This document shows positions 7,750 to 14,880 of a stretch of DNA of 35,163 bases, one piece after another. The DNA lies in assembly GCA_001898995.1 (NCBI GenBank), contig MKVZ01000006.1, positions 411,584 to 446,746 of the forward strand, written 5' to 3'. The position numbers and the translations under genes were made by a program. Source of the stretch: Rhizobiales bacterium 63-22 (lineage in GTDB: Bacteria; Pseudomonadota; Alphaproteobacteria; Rhizobiales; Rhizobiaceae). Every line of letters begins with the position of its first letter. Position 1 is the first letter of the stretch. Below the pieces are notes generated by a model that searched no databases, had not been told where the DNA came from, and saw only the letters and a program-made list of their open reading frames with translations.

Positions 7750-8727
7750 TCAGAGAATCGCGGCGGCGCATTCCTCGTCGGTGACGATGCGCCTGACATG
7801 CCCGCAGGACAGGATCGCCTTGATGATCGGCGCCTTGTGCAGTCCTCCCGAGGCGAGGATGGAATCGGGGATGGCCTTCAGTTCCATGGGCGAGATCGCC
7901 ATGGTGCGCTGGTTGAGCAGATGATCGACCGGCTGCCCGGAGGCGTCCAGGAAGACGCCGAGAAGATCGCCCACCGCGCCAGCCGCCTTCAGGCTTTCCA
8001 GGTTTTCCGAGACGGTCTGCGTCCCGACCAGCAAGGAACGATCCGAGAGGTCGCCGCATGACACGAACGCAATATCGGCATTCCGCGCGTGCCTGAGCGC
8101 TTCCGAGATTCCGTAATGCGAGGTAAGCGCGGCTCTGCTCTCGGCGGTGGGGAAATAGATCGGAGCGGCCAGATAGTAGCATTCCGATCCCAGCGCCTTG
8201 GCAAAGCCGGTGGAAACCTCGAACGTGTTCGTTCCCGAACCGCGTGTCAGCCCTCCCATCAGCGTCACGACCCAGCTTCGCGCGTGGCGGCGCGCGGCGA
8301 TGTTCTTGAGCGCGAAGGAAAGCGTCCGTCCCCAGCCGACGCCCAGGCCCATTCCGTCCTCGATGAGCGGGTCGATCATCGTGCCGGCCGCCTCGCCGAT
8401 GACGCGCTGCAGGACCGTGCCGTCGCTGACGAAGGGAACGACCCGGGCGTCGGTCAGGCCGTAACGGGCCTTGAGGCGCTCCTCCAGTTCGACGCAGCGG
8501 GCGAGGGGGATGCGGATGTCGATCTTGACCGATCCGTCGGTCCGGAGCTGGCCGACGATCTTGTTGACGCGTAGCCGCGTGATCCCAAGACGACCGGCGA
8601 TTTCCTGCTGGGTGAGGCCCGCGGCGAAATAATACCAGGCGACCCGGGCGCGGATATGGTCGCTTGTATCGTCCTGCAGGGCTTCGGGGTTTGAAAAGTC
8701 GCTCGGGTTCAAAATCTTTTCATCCAA
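7750..8727 (-). CDS. SorC/EryD-type sugar-responsive transcriptional regulator
   Basis: A 325-residue regulator. The N-terminal HTH is at residues 38-64 (GLTQQEIAGRLGITRLRVNK), followed by a SorC sugar-phosphate-sensing domain (about 70-320) with the family features GVGWGRTL and LMGGLTRG. Members bind DNA as oligomers and are released or activated by phosphorylated sugars. The start is TTG 8727, overlapping the end of the upstream epimerase gene by eight bases; no in-frame ATG precedes the HTH. In Brucella the erythritol operon likewise ends with a SorC-type regulator (EryD) after the epimerase-like EryC, so gene order supports a polyol-type role. It is the probable reader of the ATACANATGTAT operators. 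Confidence 0.88.
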   Translation of the reverse strand: MDEKILNPSDFSNPEALQDDTSDHIRARVAWYYFAAGLTQQEIAGRLGITRLRVNKIVGQLRTDGSVKIDIRIPLARCVELEERLKARYGLTDARVVPFVSDGTVLQRVIGEAAGTMIDPLIEDGMGLGVGWGRTLSFALKNIAARRHARSWVVTLMGGLTRGSGTNTFEVSTGFAKALGSECYYLAAPIYFPTAESRAALTSHYGISEALRHARNADIAFVSCGDLSDRSLLVGTQTVSENLESLKAAGAVGDLLGVFLDASGQPVDHLLNQRTMAISPMELKAIPDSILASGGLHKAPIIKAILSCGHVRRIVTDEECAAAIL

Positions 8728-9613
8728 AAGCTTGTTTCAATATCTTTACGGAAGCGCTCACCGCGTCAAGAACAGAATGGTCGTCGCGTTCGAACGGATA
8801 GAAGACCTCCAGAAAGACGGGACGGTCGTCCAGCCCGCAGCGATGGAGCACCGCTCTGGCTTCTTTCGGATCGACCGCACCCTCTTCGGTGAAATCCCAG
8901 TGGCGGTCGTACTGGAAATCGGTCTGCTGGATATGGACCATTCCGATATGGGGCGCCAGGTCGCGTAGCCAGTCCTCCATTGAGGCGCGATAGCGGCCAT
9001 AAAGCGGCTCGAAGGTCGCGTGGCCCCAATCGGGGCAAAGCCTCCAGGGAACCGGCATGCCTTCCATGTCGGCCATCATCTGTTTCGCCTGCGCGATCGT
9101 CCACGGCCATTCGCGCCGAAGCGGCGTGGGCTCGACATAGAGTTCGGACAGGCCCGCGGCATGCGCATGGCCGGACAGTCGCTGCATGCGTGCGATGAGA
9201 TCGTCATAGTCCACGGCCGGCAGGCTCTCTTCCTCGCGGGCGTCCGCGCGCGCCGGTATGGCCCCAAGCGGGCCGCCGACGCGCGCGATCCCCGCGTGGC
9301 CGGCGAAGCGATAGGCTCGCGCGAGCCATGTCTCGGCGTAGTCTCGTACGCGCCTGTCCGGGTGAAGCAGTTGGTTGAACGTGTAGTGTGCCAGGCCGAT
9401 GAAGGCGCTGTGGATGTCGATGCCATGATCGGTCTGCGCCTTTCGCAGCTCCGCAGCCATGTCGGTCAGGATCTCGTCCGGCCACATAGGATCGACAAGA
9501 TCGAAGGAAAACTGGACGAGGTTGAGGCCCAGCCGGTCCCAGACAAGGGGCGCCCAAAGGTTGGGCGTGACCCAGCGTTTAACGCAGAAGGAAAGATTGA
9601 TGCCCAGATCCAT
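8720..9613 (-). CDS. TIM-barrel sugar (phosphate) isomerase/epimerase, EryC-like
   Basis: A 297-residue xylose-isomerase-like TIM barrel. Candidate divalent-metal ligands in the usual Glu-Asp-His-Glu order are E161 (YVEPTP), D195 (CPDWGH), H227 (MVHIQQTD) and E269 (FLEVFYPF). Proteins of this fold epimerise ketoses or ketose phosphates through an enediolate. Its position directly before a SorC-type regulator mirrors eryC-eryD of Brucella, so a tetrulose- or ketose-phosphate epimerase is plausible, but substrate specificity cannot be read from sequence. ATG 9613 has GGAG seven bases upstream. It lies 74 bases downstream of the SIS-domain gene and overlaps the regulator gene. Confidence 0.85.
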   Translation of the reverse strand: MDLGINLSFCVKRWVTPNLWAPLVWDRLGLNLVQFSFDLVDPMWPDEILTDMAAELRKAQTDHGIDIHSAFIGLAHYTFNQLLHPDRRVRDYAETWLARAYRFAGHAGIARVGGPLGAIPARADAREEESLPAVDYDDLIARMQRLSGHAHAAGLSELYVEPTPLRREWPWTIAQAKQMMADMEGMPVPWRLCPDWGHATFEPLYGRYRASMEDWLRDLAPHIGMVHIQQTDFQYDRHWDFTEEGAVDPKEARAVLHRCGLDDRPVFLEVFYPFERDDHSVLDAVSASVKILKQAFG

Positions 9614-9687
9614 GGTCTTCTCCGGCTTGGGATGCCTCGCGCCGTTCGTACTGCGCCGATCTTCCGATGCAAATGTTCAATGAGCGT

Positions 9688-10239
9688 TCATTCCAAATTC
9701 GTGTGGTTCGCCCGCATCGCTTCGGTGGAAATCCCGAGCTTGTCTCGAAGCTTGAGGATCATCCCCTCGAAAAGGATGTATTGCGCACCTTCGAATAATG
9801 ATCCCATGGGCAGGATAGAAGCGCTTTCGCCGCGATCATTGGCCATAGTCTGCGCCGGCAGCAACAGAACCGTATCGGCGGCGCGCGCGTCGGCCGCATC
9901 GGGCTGTGCGGTCACGACCAGCGTGCGCGCACCGGCCTCCTTGGCCACCCCCATCAGCGCATGGACCGTCGAAAACGAGCCCGGACCACTGGAAAGGATG
10001 AGAAGATCGCCCCTGCCTATGGGTGGGGTCGTCATGTCGCCGACGACGGCCGCCTTGAGCCCCAGATGGAACAGGCGCATGGCGAAACCCTTGATCTGCA
10101 AGCCCTCGCGCCCAACGCCATAGAGGGCGATCCTGCCTGCGCCGGCGATGTCGTCCACTGCCCGCTGGACGACATCCTCGTCGAGCCGCTCGAACACTTT
10201 GGCCAGATCCTTCAGGGCCTGTTCGTAGAACCGAACCAT
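9688..10239 (-). CDS. SIS-domain protein, 6-phospho-3-hexuloisomerase-like
   Basis: A 183-residue protein consisting of one SIS (phosphosugar isomerase) domain at about 25-160. It carries the phosphate-binding [10 protein letters not shown] block and a [15 protein letters not shown] segment typical of 6-phospho-3-hexuloisomerases (HxlB/PHI). The family interconverts 3-hexulose 6-phosphate and fructose 6-phosphate. There is no N-terminal HTH, so it is not an RpiR-type regulator. It is the first gene of the minus-strand operon, with AAGGAAG before ATG 10239. The usual partner, hexulose-6-phosphate synthase, is absent from the window. Together with the epimerase it may convert an unusual ketose phosphate into fructose 6-phosphate (inference). 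Confidence 0.85.
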   Translation of the reverse strand: MVRFYEQALKDLAKVFERLDEDVVQRAVDDIAGAGRIALYGVGREGLQIKGFAMRLFHLGLKAAVVGDMTTPPIGRGDLLILSSGPGSFSTVHALMGVAKEAGARTLVVTAQPDAADARAADTVLLLPAQTMANDRGESASILPMGSLFEGAQYILFEGMILKLRDKLGISTEAMRANHTNLE

Positions 10240-10313
10240 GACGCTTCCTTCCTTTGCCCTTCCTTCCGGCCCTTTTTATCCTTTGCGGAATGCAGACGAC
10301 CAGCAAATTTGTA

Positions 10314-10343
10314 TTGAGCGGCAATATACAGATGTATTATAAA
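10314..10343 (+). promoter_or_regulatory. divergent control region: promoter with operator copy 2 (ATACAGATGTAT, 10326-10337)
   Basis: TTGAGC (10314-10319), 18 bases, then TATAAA (10338-10343) fit a plus-strand promoter for the dehydrogenase gene. The imperfect palindrome at 10326-10337 fills the end of the spacer, the same geometry as copy 1 at 2975-2986. On the minus strand a TATAAT (10341-10336) touches the same site, so one bound protein could control both directions. The rest of the 261-base divergent gap has no gene. Confidence 0.5.
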
Positions 10344-10500
10344 TAATTCAATTGCATTGGCTGTCACGCCGGCTCCGAGGTGCCGCCATATTCACACGCG
10401 CCGACAGCAGGGCACGCAGGAAAATCGCTTGAAGAAGGCTGCTTGAAATTATCGAAAGAGAACGGCCAGACTGCGCTGGCTACGCTGGAGGATATTTAGG

Positions 10501-11547
10501 ATGACCATGGTGCGCGCCCTCGTTCTCGAACGCCAGCATGAATTGGCCCTGCGAGACATCGACCTGCCGCAGGATGTCGGTCCGGGCGAGGTGAAAATCG
10601 CCATCCACACCGTCGGGGTCTGCGGCTCCGATGTGCACTATTACACGCATGGACGTATCGGCCCGTTCGTCGTCAACCATCCGATGGTGCTTGGCCATGA
10701 GGCTTCCGGCACCATCGTCGAGGTCGGTGAAGGCGTGAGACATCTGAAGGCTGGCGATCGCGTCTGCATGGAACCGGGCATTCCCGATCCGACCTCGAAG
10801 GCGAGCCGGCTCGGCATGTACAATATCGATCCCTCGGTGCGATTCTGGGCGACGCCGCCGATCCATGGCGTACTGACGCCTTATGTCGTGCATCCGGCGG
10901 ATTTCACCTTCAGGCTGCCGGACAATGTCAGCTTCGCCGAAGGCGCCATGATCGAGCCTTTCGCGGTTGGCATGCAGGCGGCGGCGAAGGCCAGGATCAC
11001 GCCGGGCGATACCGCCGTTGTCATCGGCGCCGGCCCGATCGGCACCATGGTTGCCATTGCCGCCCTTGCCGGCGGGTGCGCACGCGTGATCGTCGCCGAT
11101 CTGGCACAGCCCAAGCTCGATATCGCTGCCCGCTATCAGGGCGTCATTCCGGTGAATATCCGCACGACGAACCTCGTCCATGAGGTCAGACGGCTGACCG
11201 ACGAATGGGGCGCCGATCTGGTCTTTGAATGTTCAGGTTCGCCAAAGGCCTGGGAGACGATTCTGGACCTGCCATGTCCTGGCGGCAGGATCGTCGCCGT
11301 CGGCTTGCCGGTCGATCCCGTCCCGATCGATATATCGACCGCTTCGACGCGGGAGATCGGGATTGAGACAGTGTTCCGCTACGCTCACCAATATGAGCGG
11401 TCGATCGCGCTGATGGCTTCGGGAAAGGTCGACCTGAAGCCGCTGATCTCGGAGACGTTCGATTTCAAGGATTCCGTCAAGGCGTTCGAGCGCGCGGCCG
11501 AGGGGCGGCCAGCCGATGTCAAGCTGCAGATTGTGCTGACGCATTAG
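10501..11547 (+). CDS. zinc-dependent polyol dehydrogenase, xylitol/sorbitol dehydrogenase type
   Basis: A 348-residue medium-chain dehydrogenase. Catalytic zinc ligands are C41, H66/E67 (GHE) and E152 (IEPFAVG); the NAD(P)-binding Rossmann motif is GAGPIG at 176-181. The '[14 protein letters not shown]' block is characteristic of sorbitol/xylitol dehydrogenases, which oxidise the C2 hydroxyl of a polyol to a 2-ketose with NAD+. The four structural-zinc cysteines common in MDR enzymes are missing (residues 93-112 contain none), as in several rhizobial xylitol dehydrogenases. An AGGATATTTAGG stretch precedes ATG 10501. It diverges from the isomerase-epimerase-regulator operon and would provide the first oxidation after import. 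The exact polyol is not known. Confidence 0.88.
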   Translation: MTMVRALVLERQHELALRDIDLPQDVGPGEVKIAIHTVGVCGSDVHYYTHGRIGPFVVNHPMVLGHEASGTIVEVGEGVRHLKAGDRVCMEPGIPDPTSKASRLGMYNIDPSVRFWATPPIHGVLTPYVVHPADFTFRLPDNVSFAEGAMIEPFAVGMQAAAKARITPGDTAVVIGAGPIGTMVAIAALAGGCARVIVADLAQPKLDIAARYQGVIPVNIRTTNLVHEVRRLTDEWGADLVFECSGSPKAWETILDLPCPGGRIVAVGLPVDPVPIDISTASTREIGIETVFRYAHQYERSIALMASGKVDLKPLISETFDFKDSVKAFERAAEGRPADVKLQIVLTH

Positions 11548-11724
11548 GCTGCCGATCAGCAGGTGTGAAACCTGTGAATCGCGTCGCGACTTTAAGCGGT
11601 TGTGTTACAGACTCTGACGATGGCAAACGACAACGTTTCTCCGGACGCAATTCAGGGGGAGGTGTAACGCTGACGCTGCCGTGGCAGAAGTATAGTTCCG
11701 CTCATCCAGACGGTTATGGCTTCA

Positions 11725-12120
11725 CGTGGTTCTGCGAAGGCTTCCACGGCCATTGCTGTCATCGGACCGACGCCAGGCATGGCCTGAAGTCGCCGCGCGA
11801 TATCCATCTGCTTGGCCACCTATCCAGTTTTCTTTATAGTATCATCGATTCTGGCGATCTCCTCCGCAATCTGGGCTAGCAAATCTCGGCACTCTTTCTG
11901 GACGAGCTGAGGCAGATTGCTGCCAATCTCATTCGAGAATGACCTCTATACGCTCGATATGACTGATCTCCAACGGAACGATATGACCGTATTCGTAGAG
12001 AACGGCACGCAAAGTCTAGCGTGCGTGGAATAAAATCGCTCTAGCCTGCCTGGCTTCCGTCTCTGATGCGATAAGCCGCCTGACACGCTCATCATATCCA
12101 GTCTTGTCAGAAGGCACATT
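11725..12120 (-). pseudogene. IS110-family transposase remnant
   Basis: On the minus strand fragments of one protein can be followed across several lesions. EARQARAILFHAR is followed by a stop, then TLRAVLYEYGHIVP, then a frameshift near 11938, then NLPQLVQKECRDLLAQIAEE, a second stop (TAG), and RRLQAMPGVGPMTAMAVEAF. The last block is the helix-hairpin-helix start of the IS110/IS1111 C-terminal (Transposase_20) domain. Similarity ends at about 11725, so the catalytic serine end is lost, as is the N-terminal DEDD domain. The rest of the gap 11548-12205 has no gene I can support; a weak hairpin CAGGT-N5-ACCTG (11560-11574) follows the dehydrogenase stop. Confidence 0.7.
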
Positions 12121-12205
12121 CTCCATCGCCGAGACCTGCACAAGTTCACCTCATGTTCGGAAGTTCGATCAACAGCATCCGTAGCCTGGCCCTCGAATCC
12201 CCATC

Positions 12206-12251
12206 TTGACATATAAGGTAAGTATTGATTATACCATTAAGTATATATACT
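12206..12251 (+). promoter_or_regulatory. promoter and palindromic operator of the ArsR/SRPBCC/DHFR operon
   Basis: TTGACA (12206-12211), 18 bases, then TATACC (12230-12235): a strong sigma-70 match. Just downstream, AGTATATATACT (12240-12251) is a perfect palindrome placed where a repressor would block transcription start. The ArsR-type regulator beginning at 12265 is the natural candidate for self-control. Confidence 0.6.
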
Positions 12252-12264
12252 GATAGGTTTATAT

Positions 12265-12609
12265 ATGAGTGATCCTTTAAGCGCGAAATTTGCCGCCCTC
12301 GCGGACCCTACCCGGCGCGCCATGTTGGCGCGCCTCGCACTGAGCGAGCTGACTTTGGCTGAACTTGCGAAGCCGTTGGATATGACGGTTCCGGCAGTTG
12401 CCAAACACTTGGCGGTGCTGGAACGTGCGGGCTTCGTGACACGGAGTAGACCTGCCAAATCGGTCGCACGACCGGCAAAGCTTCAGGTCGCTGCGTTTTC
12501 CGAAATGGCGGATTGGATCGAAAAATGCCGCGTGCATTGGGAAGGAAGTTTCGATCGTCTGGCTGCGTATCTGGAAACGCCGGAGCCTCGGGGGCGCGAA
12601 GATGATTAA
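12265..12609 (+). CDS. ArsR-family winged-helix regulator (SRPBCC-linked type)
   Basis: A 114-residue ArsR-type repressor. The opening MSDPLSAKFAALADPTRRAM and the recognition helix region (about 30-60, LAKPLDMTVPAVAKHLAVLE) are typical of the subgroup that pairs with SRPBCC/AHSA1 proteins. No metal-binding CxC motif is present, so the inducer is probably not arsenite. The usual segment after the wing is altered: SRPAKSVARPAKLQ replaces the more common 'GRDAQWRPCRL'-like stretch. It overlaps the next gene by eight bases and heads a three-gene operon. The -35/-10 elements and the palindrome at 12240-12251 suggest autoregulation. Confidence 0.9.
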   Translation: MSDPLSAKFAALADPTRRAMLARLALSELTLAELAKPLDMTVPAVAKHLAVLERAGFVTRSRPAKSVARPAKLQVAAFSEMADWIEKCRVHWEGSFDRLAAYLETPEPRGREDD

Positions 12610-13162
12610 CCGCTACACGAAGCATAATGCCGCTTGTCCCGGCATCGGGAATGGCAAAATGGCGGGCCCCTTAATCATAACGCGTGACTTTAACGCTCCG
12701 CGCGAGCGCGTATGGCGAGCCTGGACACAACCCGACGCGATAATCCGATGGCACGGCCCACATTTCTATAGAGCTGCCGAATTTAACGCAGATGTCCGTG
12801 TCGGAGGAGCTTGGCGAGCCTGCCTTAAGTCAGACAATGCCGAAGATGTCGTTCTCTGGCAATCAGGACGGTATCTTGTCGTAACGCCGCCCGAACGTTT
12901 GGAATTCACGTTCGCCTGGGAGACTCCGAACCATGAAGATGGTCCGGGAGTCCAAACCCACGTTATCGTTTGTCTTGAGGAATTGGCGAACGGAGGCACG
13001 CGGATGCATTTCAGCCAGACGGGGTTCCTGTCGGAAAAGAGCACCGTCAGTCATTCCTCTGGCTGGAACGGTACATTCGACAGATTGGCAGAATTTCTTC
13101 TCGATAAGAATAGTCATTCAACCGATCGAACAAATTCAATACCAGACGGAGATACCCTATGA
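12602..13162 (+). CDS. SRPBCC (AHSA1-like) domain protein
   Basis: A 186-residue protein of the START/Bet-v1-like SRPBCC superfamily (Activator of Hsp90 ATPase homologue 1-like). Visible features are ITRDFNAPRERVWRAWTQPD near the N terminus, the GGAW turn, and the C-terminal helix SSGWNGTFDRLAEFL. The fold makes a hydrophobic ligand cavity; no enzymatic activity can be assigned. The start may be ATG 12602, overlapping the regulator stop, or ATG 12659 (MAGPLII), which fits the domain edge better. Pairing with an ArsR-type regulator is a widespread arrangement. The stop overlaps the ATG of the next gene (ATGA at 13159-13162), showing translational coupling. Confidence 0.88.
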   Translation: MINRYTKHNAACPGIGNGKMAGPLIITRDFNAPRERVWRAWTQPDAIIRWHGPHFYRAAEFNADVRVGGAWRACLKSDNAEDVVLWQSGRYLVVTPPERLEFTFAWETPNHEDGPGVQTHVIVCLEELANGGTRMHFSQTGFLSEKSTVSHSSGWNGTFDRLAEFLLDKNSHSTDRTNSIPDGDTL

Positions 13163-13791
13163 GCAAGGTTTGCGTAAGAGGATTTGCGGTATCTACCGAC
13201 GGTTTCGGTGCAGGCCCAGACCAGAGCTTGGAACATCCGATGGGCAAAGGTGGCAGGGAATTACACAACTGGTTCTATCCGACCCGGACTTTCCGGTCGA
13301 TGTTGGGGAAAGGCGACGGGATTGACGATCGCTTCGCCCGCGCCACGGCGGAAGGCTTCGGTGCCTTTATTCTCGGCCGCAATATGTTCGGGCCAGCCGG
13401 TGACGATTGGGGTGGGCCAGACTGGAAAGGCTGGTGGGGTGAAAATCCCCCATACCACGCGCCGACCTTTATTCTCACCCACCACGCCCGCGCGCCCATC
13501 GTGATGGAAGGCGGGACAACCTTCTATTTCGTCACCGACGGGATTGAATCGGCACTCGCGCAGGCTAGGGCCGCCGCAGGAGACCTGGACGTAAAGATCG
13601 GCGGCGGGGTTTCCACGGTTCGCCAGTACCTTCTCGCGGGCGCTATCGACGAGATGCATCTGGCAATGTCGCCCGTCTTTCTCGGCCGTGGTGAATCCCT
13701 GTTTCAAGGGATCGACCTGCCAAGCCTCGGCTATCGTGTGACGGAAGTGGTTCCGACGGAATTGGCGACTCACCTCGTACTTACTCGGTGA
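13159..13791 (+). CDS. dihydrofolate reductase / RibD C-terminal-like oxidoreductase
   Basis: A 210-residue protein of the RibD C-terminal (DHFR-like fold) family. The N terminus is SKVCVRGFAVSTDGFGAGPDQSLEHP, the core has FGAFILGRNMFGP and FVTDGIESALAQARAAAGD, and GGGVSTVRQYLLAGAIDEMH forms the nucleotide-binding part. Such proteins are NADPH-dependent reductases of largely unknown substrate and often accompany ArsR/SRPBCC pairs. GGAG lies eight bases before ATG 13159. It ends the three-gene operon. Confidence 0.9.
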   Translation: MSKVCVRGFAVSTDGFGAGPDQSLEHPMGKGGRELHNWFYPTRTFRSMLGKGDGIDDRFARATAEGFGAFILGRNMFGPAGDDWGGPDWKGWWGENPPYHAPTFILTHHARAPIVMEGGTTFYFVTDGIESALAQARAAAGDLDVKIGGGVSTVRQYLLAGAIDEMHLAMSPVFLGRGESLFQGIDLPSLGYRVTEVVPTELATHLVLTR

Positions 13792-14129
13792 GCTGTTTGG
13801 GCGGGGCTAATTTTCCCGCAAGAAACATTGCCCGTTGTCGCTTTGCGCTTAAATGTAAGAATGCGGCAGTTCGGATCGGGGTTGGCATTTAATTGTGAAA
13901 ATCGTGGCTTCGGAATTCTCAAATTAGCTGCATTTGAAACAGGCTCTGTACTTTCGCGCTTGGATTATCATCTGGTTGGCGGTCTCAGTGACCGGCCTCG
14001 AATTCAACCGATTGAGATGAACAGCCCCAACAGCAATTATATCCAGATGTCAGCCAATTTGATTTGCCCTGCCATCTTCAGTTCGGATTTTCAGGCCATC
14101 ATGCAAACGCAAATAGTAGGAGACGAAGC
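13792..14129. other. gene-free stretch of 338 bases
   Basis: A comparatively AT-rich stretch between the reductase stop and the small secreted protein. The longest frame (from TTG 13828) has no ribosome binding site, no recognisable domain and runs into the next gene's start region, so I do not call it. No clear terminator or repeat was seen. Confidence 0.4.
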
Positions 14130-14483
14130 ATGAAACTCTCCATGCTTTCTTTAGCTGCCTGCATAACGGCTTTGTCATTTTCTGCAGAATCCGCTCCCAT
14201 TTTACCAGAAAATCCATCTGGAAATGCAAGGATCATTCGGACCGTCGATTATCCTTGCGGACCCGGCTGGAGACTTGATCGATATGGCGTTTGTGTTCAC
14301 CGCTATCGATGGGGCCCACCTCCGAGATGGAGGTACGGGCCTCCACCAAGATTCTGGGATGACGGACCGCCACATCACTGGGGAGCTCCCCCGCCTCCGC
14401 CTCCTGGGTGGGGACCACCGCCACCACCTCCTCCTCCCCGGCATTGGGGACCACCGCCAGACTCGTGGACAGATTGGGATTAA
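14130..14483 (+). CDS. small secreted Pro/Trp/His-rich protein (GCG_CRPN-like)
   Basis: A 117-residue exported protein. ATG 14130 has TAGGAG seven bases upstream. A signal peptide covers residues 1-22 (KLSMLSLAACITALSFS then AESA). After a short spacer comes YPCGPGWRLDRYGVCVHRYR, resembling the Cys-containing 'GCG_CRPN' block of short rhizobial secreted proteins. The last 60 residues are low-complexity repeats of Trp/His-Gly-Pro-Pro (for example HWGPPPDSW and HHWGAPPPPPP). The function is unknown; two cysteines may form a disulfide in the periplasm or outside. It is a single gene, followed by a strong hairpin. Confidence 0.75.
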   Translation: MKLSMLSLAACITALSFSAESAPILPENPSGNARIIRTVDYPCGPGWRLDRYGVCVHRYRWGPPPRWRYGPPPRFWDDGPPHHWGAPPPPPPGWGPPPPPPPPRHWGPPPDSWTDWD

Positions 14484-14492
14484 ACGCAAATC

Positions 14493-14514
14493 AAGGGCAG
14501 CTTCGGCTGCCCTT
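14493..14514 (+). terminator. hairpin terminator after the secreted-protein gene
   Basis: AAGGGCAGC-TTCG-GCTGCCCTT is a nine-base-pair perfect stem with a stable TTCG tetraloop, nine bases after the stop codon. No strong T-run follows, so efficiency is uncertain. Confidence 0.7.
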
Positions 14515-14588
14515 GCCATCCCATCCGCTCTTGACTCTATCTCACACAGAGAACAAAATAGGAACATTAGCGGGATATGGAGGGCATA

Positions 14589-14780
14589 ATGAACGCTATC
14601 GCAGAAAGTTATGATGACGAGGTGGAGCAGGTGTTGGCCTATTACGGCGGCGATGTGCGGGCCGCAATTGAAGGGCTGCTAAAGGATCGTGACTTTCTTG
14701 TAAAAGAAATCGAGTATGCCAGCTTGGCCATGTCGTTGGGGTTTGTGCGTGGATGGAAGCCGACGGCTCTCAGGAGGTAA
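14589..14780 (+). CDS. small protein of unknown function (63 aa), rhizobial type
   Basis: A 63-residue protein beginning MNAIAESYDDEVEQVLAYY. GGAGGG five bases before ATG 14589 selects this start over ATG 14577. It is acidic at the N terminus and basic at the end (RGWKPTALRR), and appears wholly helical. The 'GGDVRAAIEGLLKDRDFL' segment looks like short proteins I associate with rhizobia, but no function is known to me. It stands alone between the hairpin at 14493-14514 and the convergent kinase gene. Confidence 0.65.
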   Translation: MNAIAESYDDEVEQVLAYYGGDVRAAIEGLLKDRDFLVKEIEYASLAMSLGFVRGWKPTALRR

Positions 14781-14880
14781 GGGACCGGAAATGGAATGAG
14801 CGATGATCAGCTACGCCTGAGAACTGCACAATGTCAGAAGCTGTACTTTTGTGTGGCGGGTGGTTGTAAAAAAGATTTGA

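Noticed and set aside
9688..10239. RpiR-type transcription factor
   Set aside because: The protein has the SIS domain but no N-terminal helix-turn-helix, and its length fits an isomerase.
13828..14133. Possible 101-aa gene upstream of the secreted protein
   Set aside because: It starts with TTG without a ribosome binding site, has no recognisable domain, and overlaps the better-supported start at 14130.
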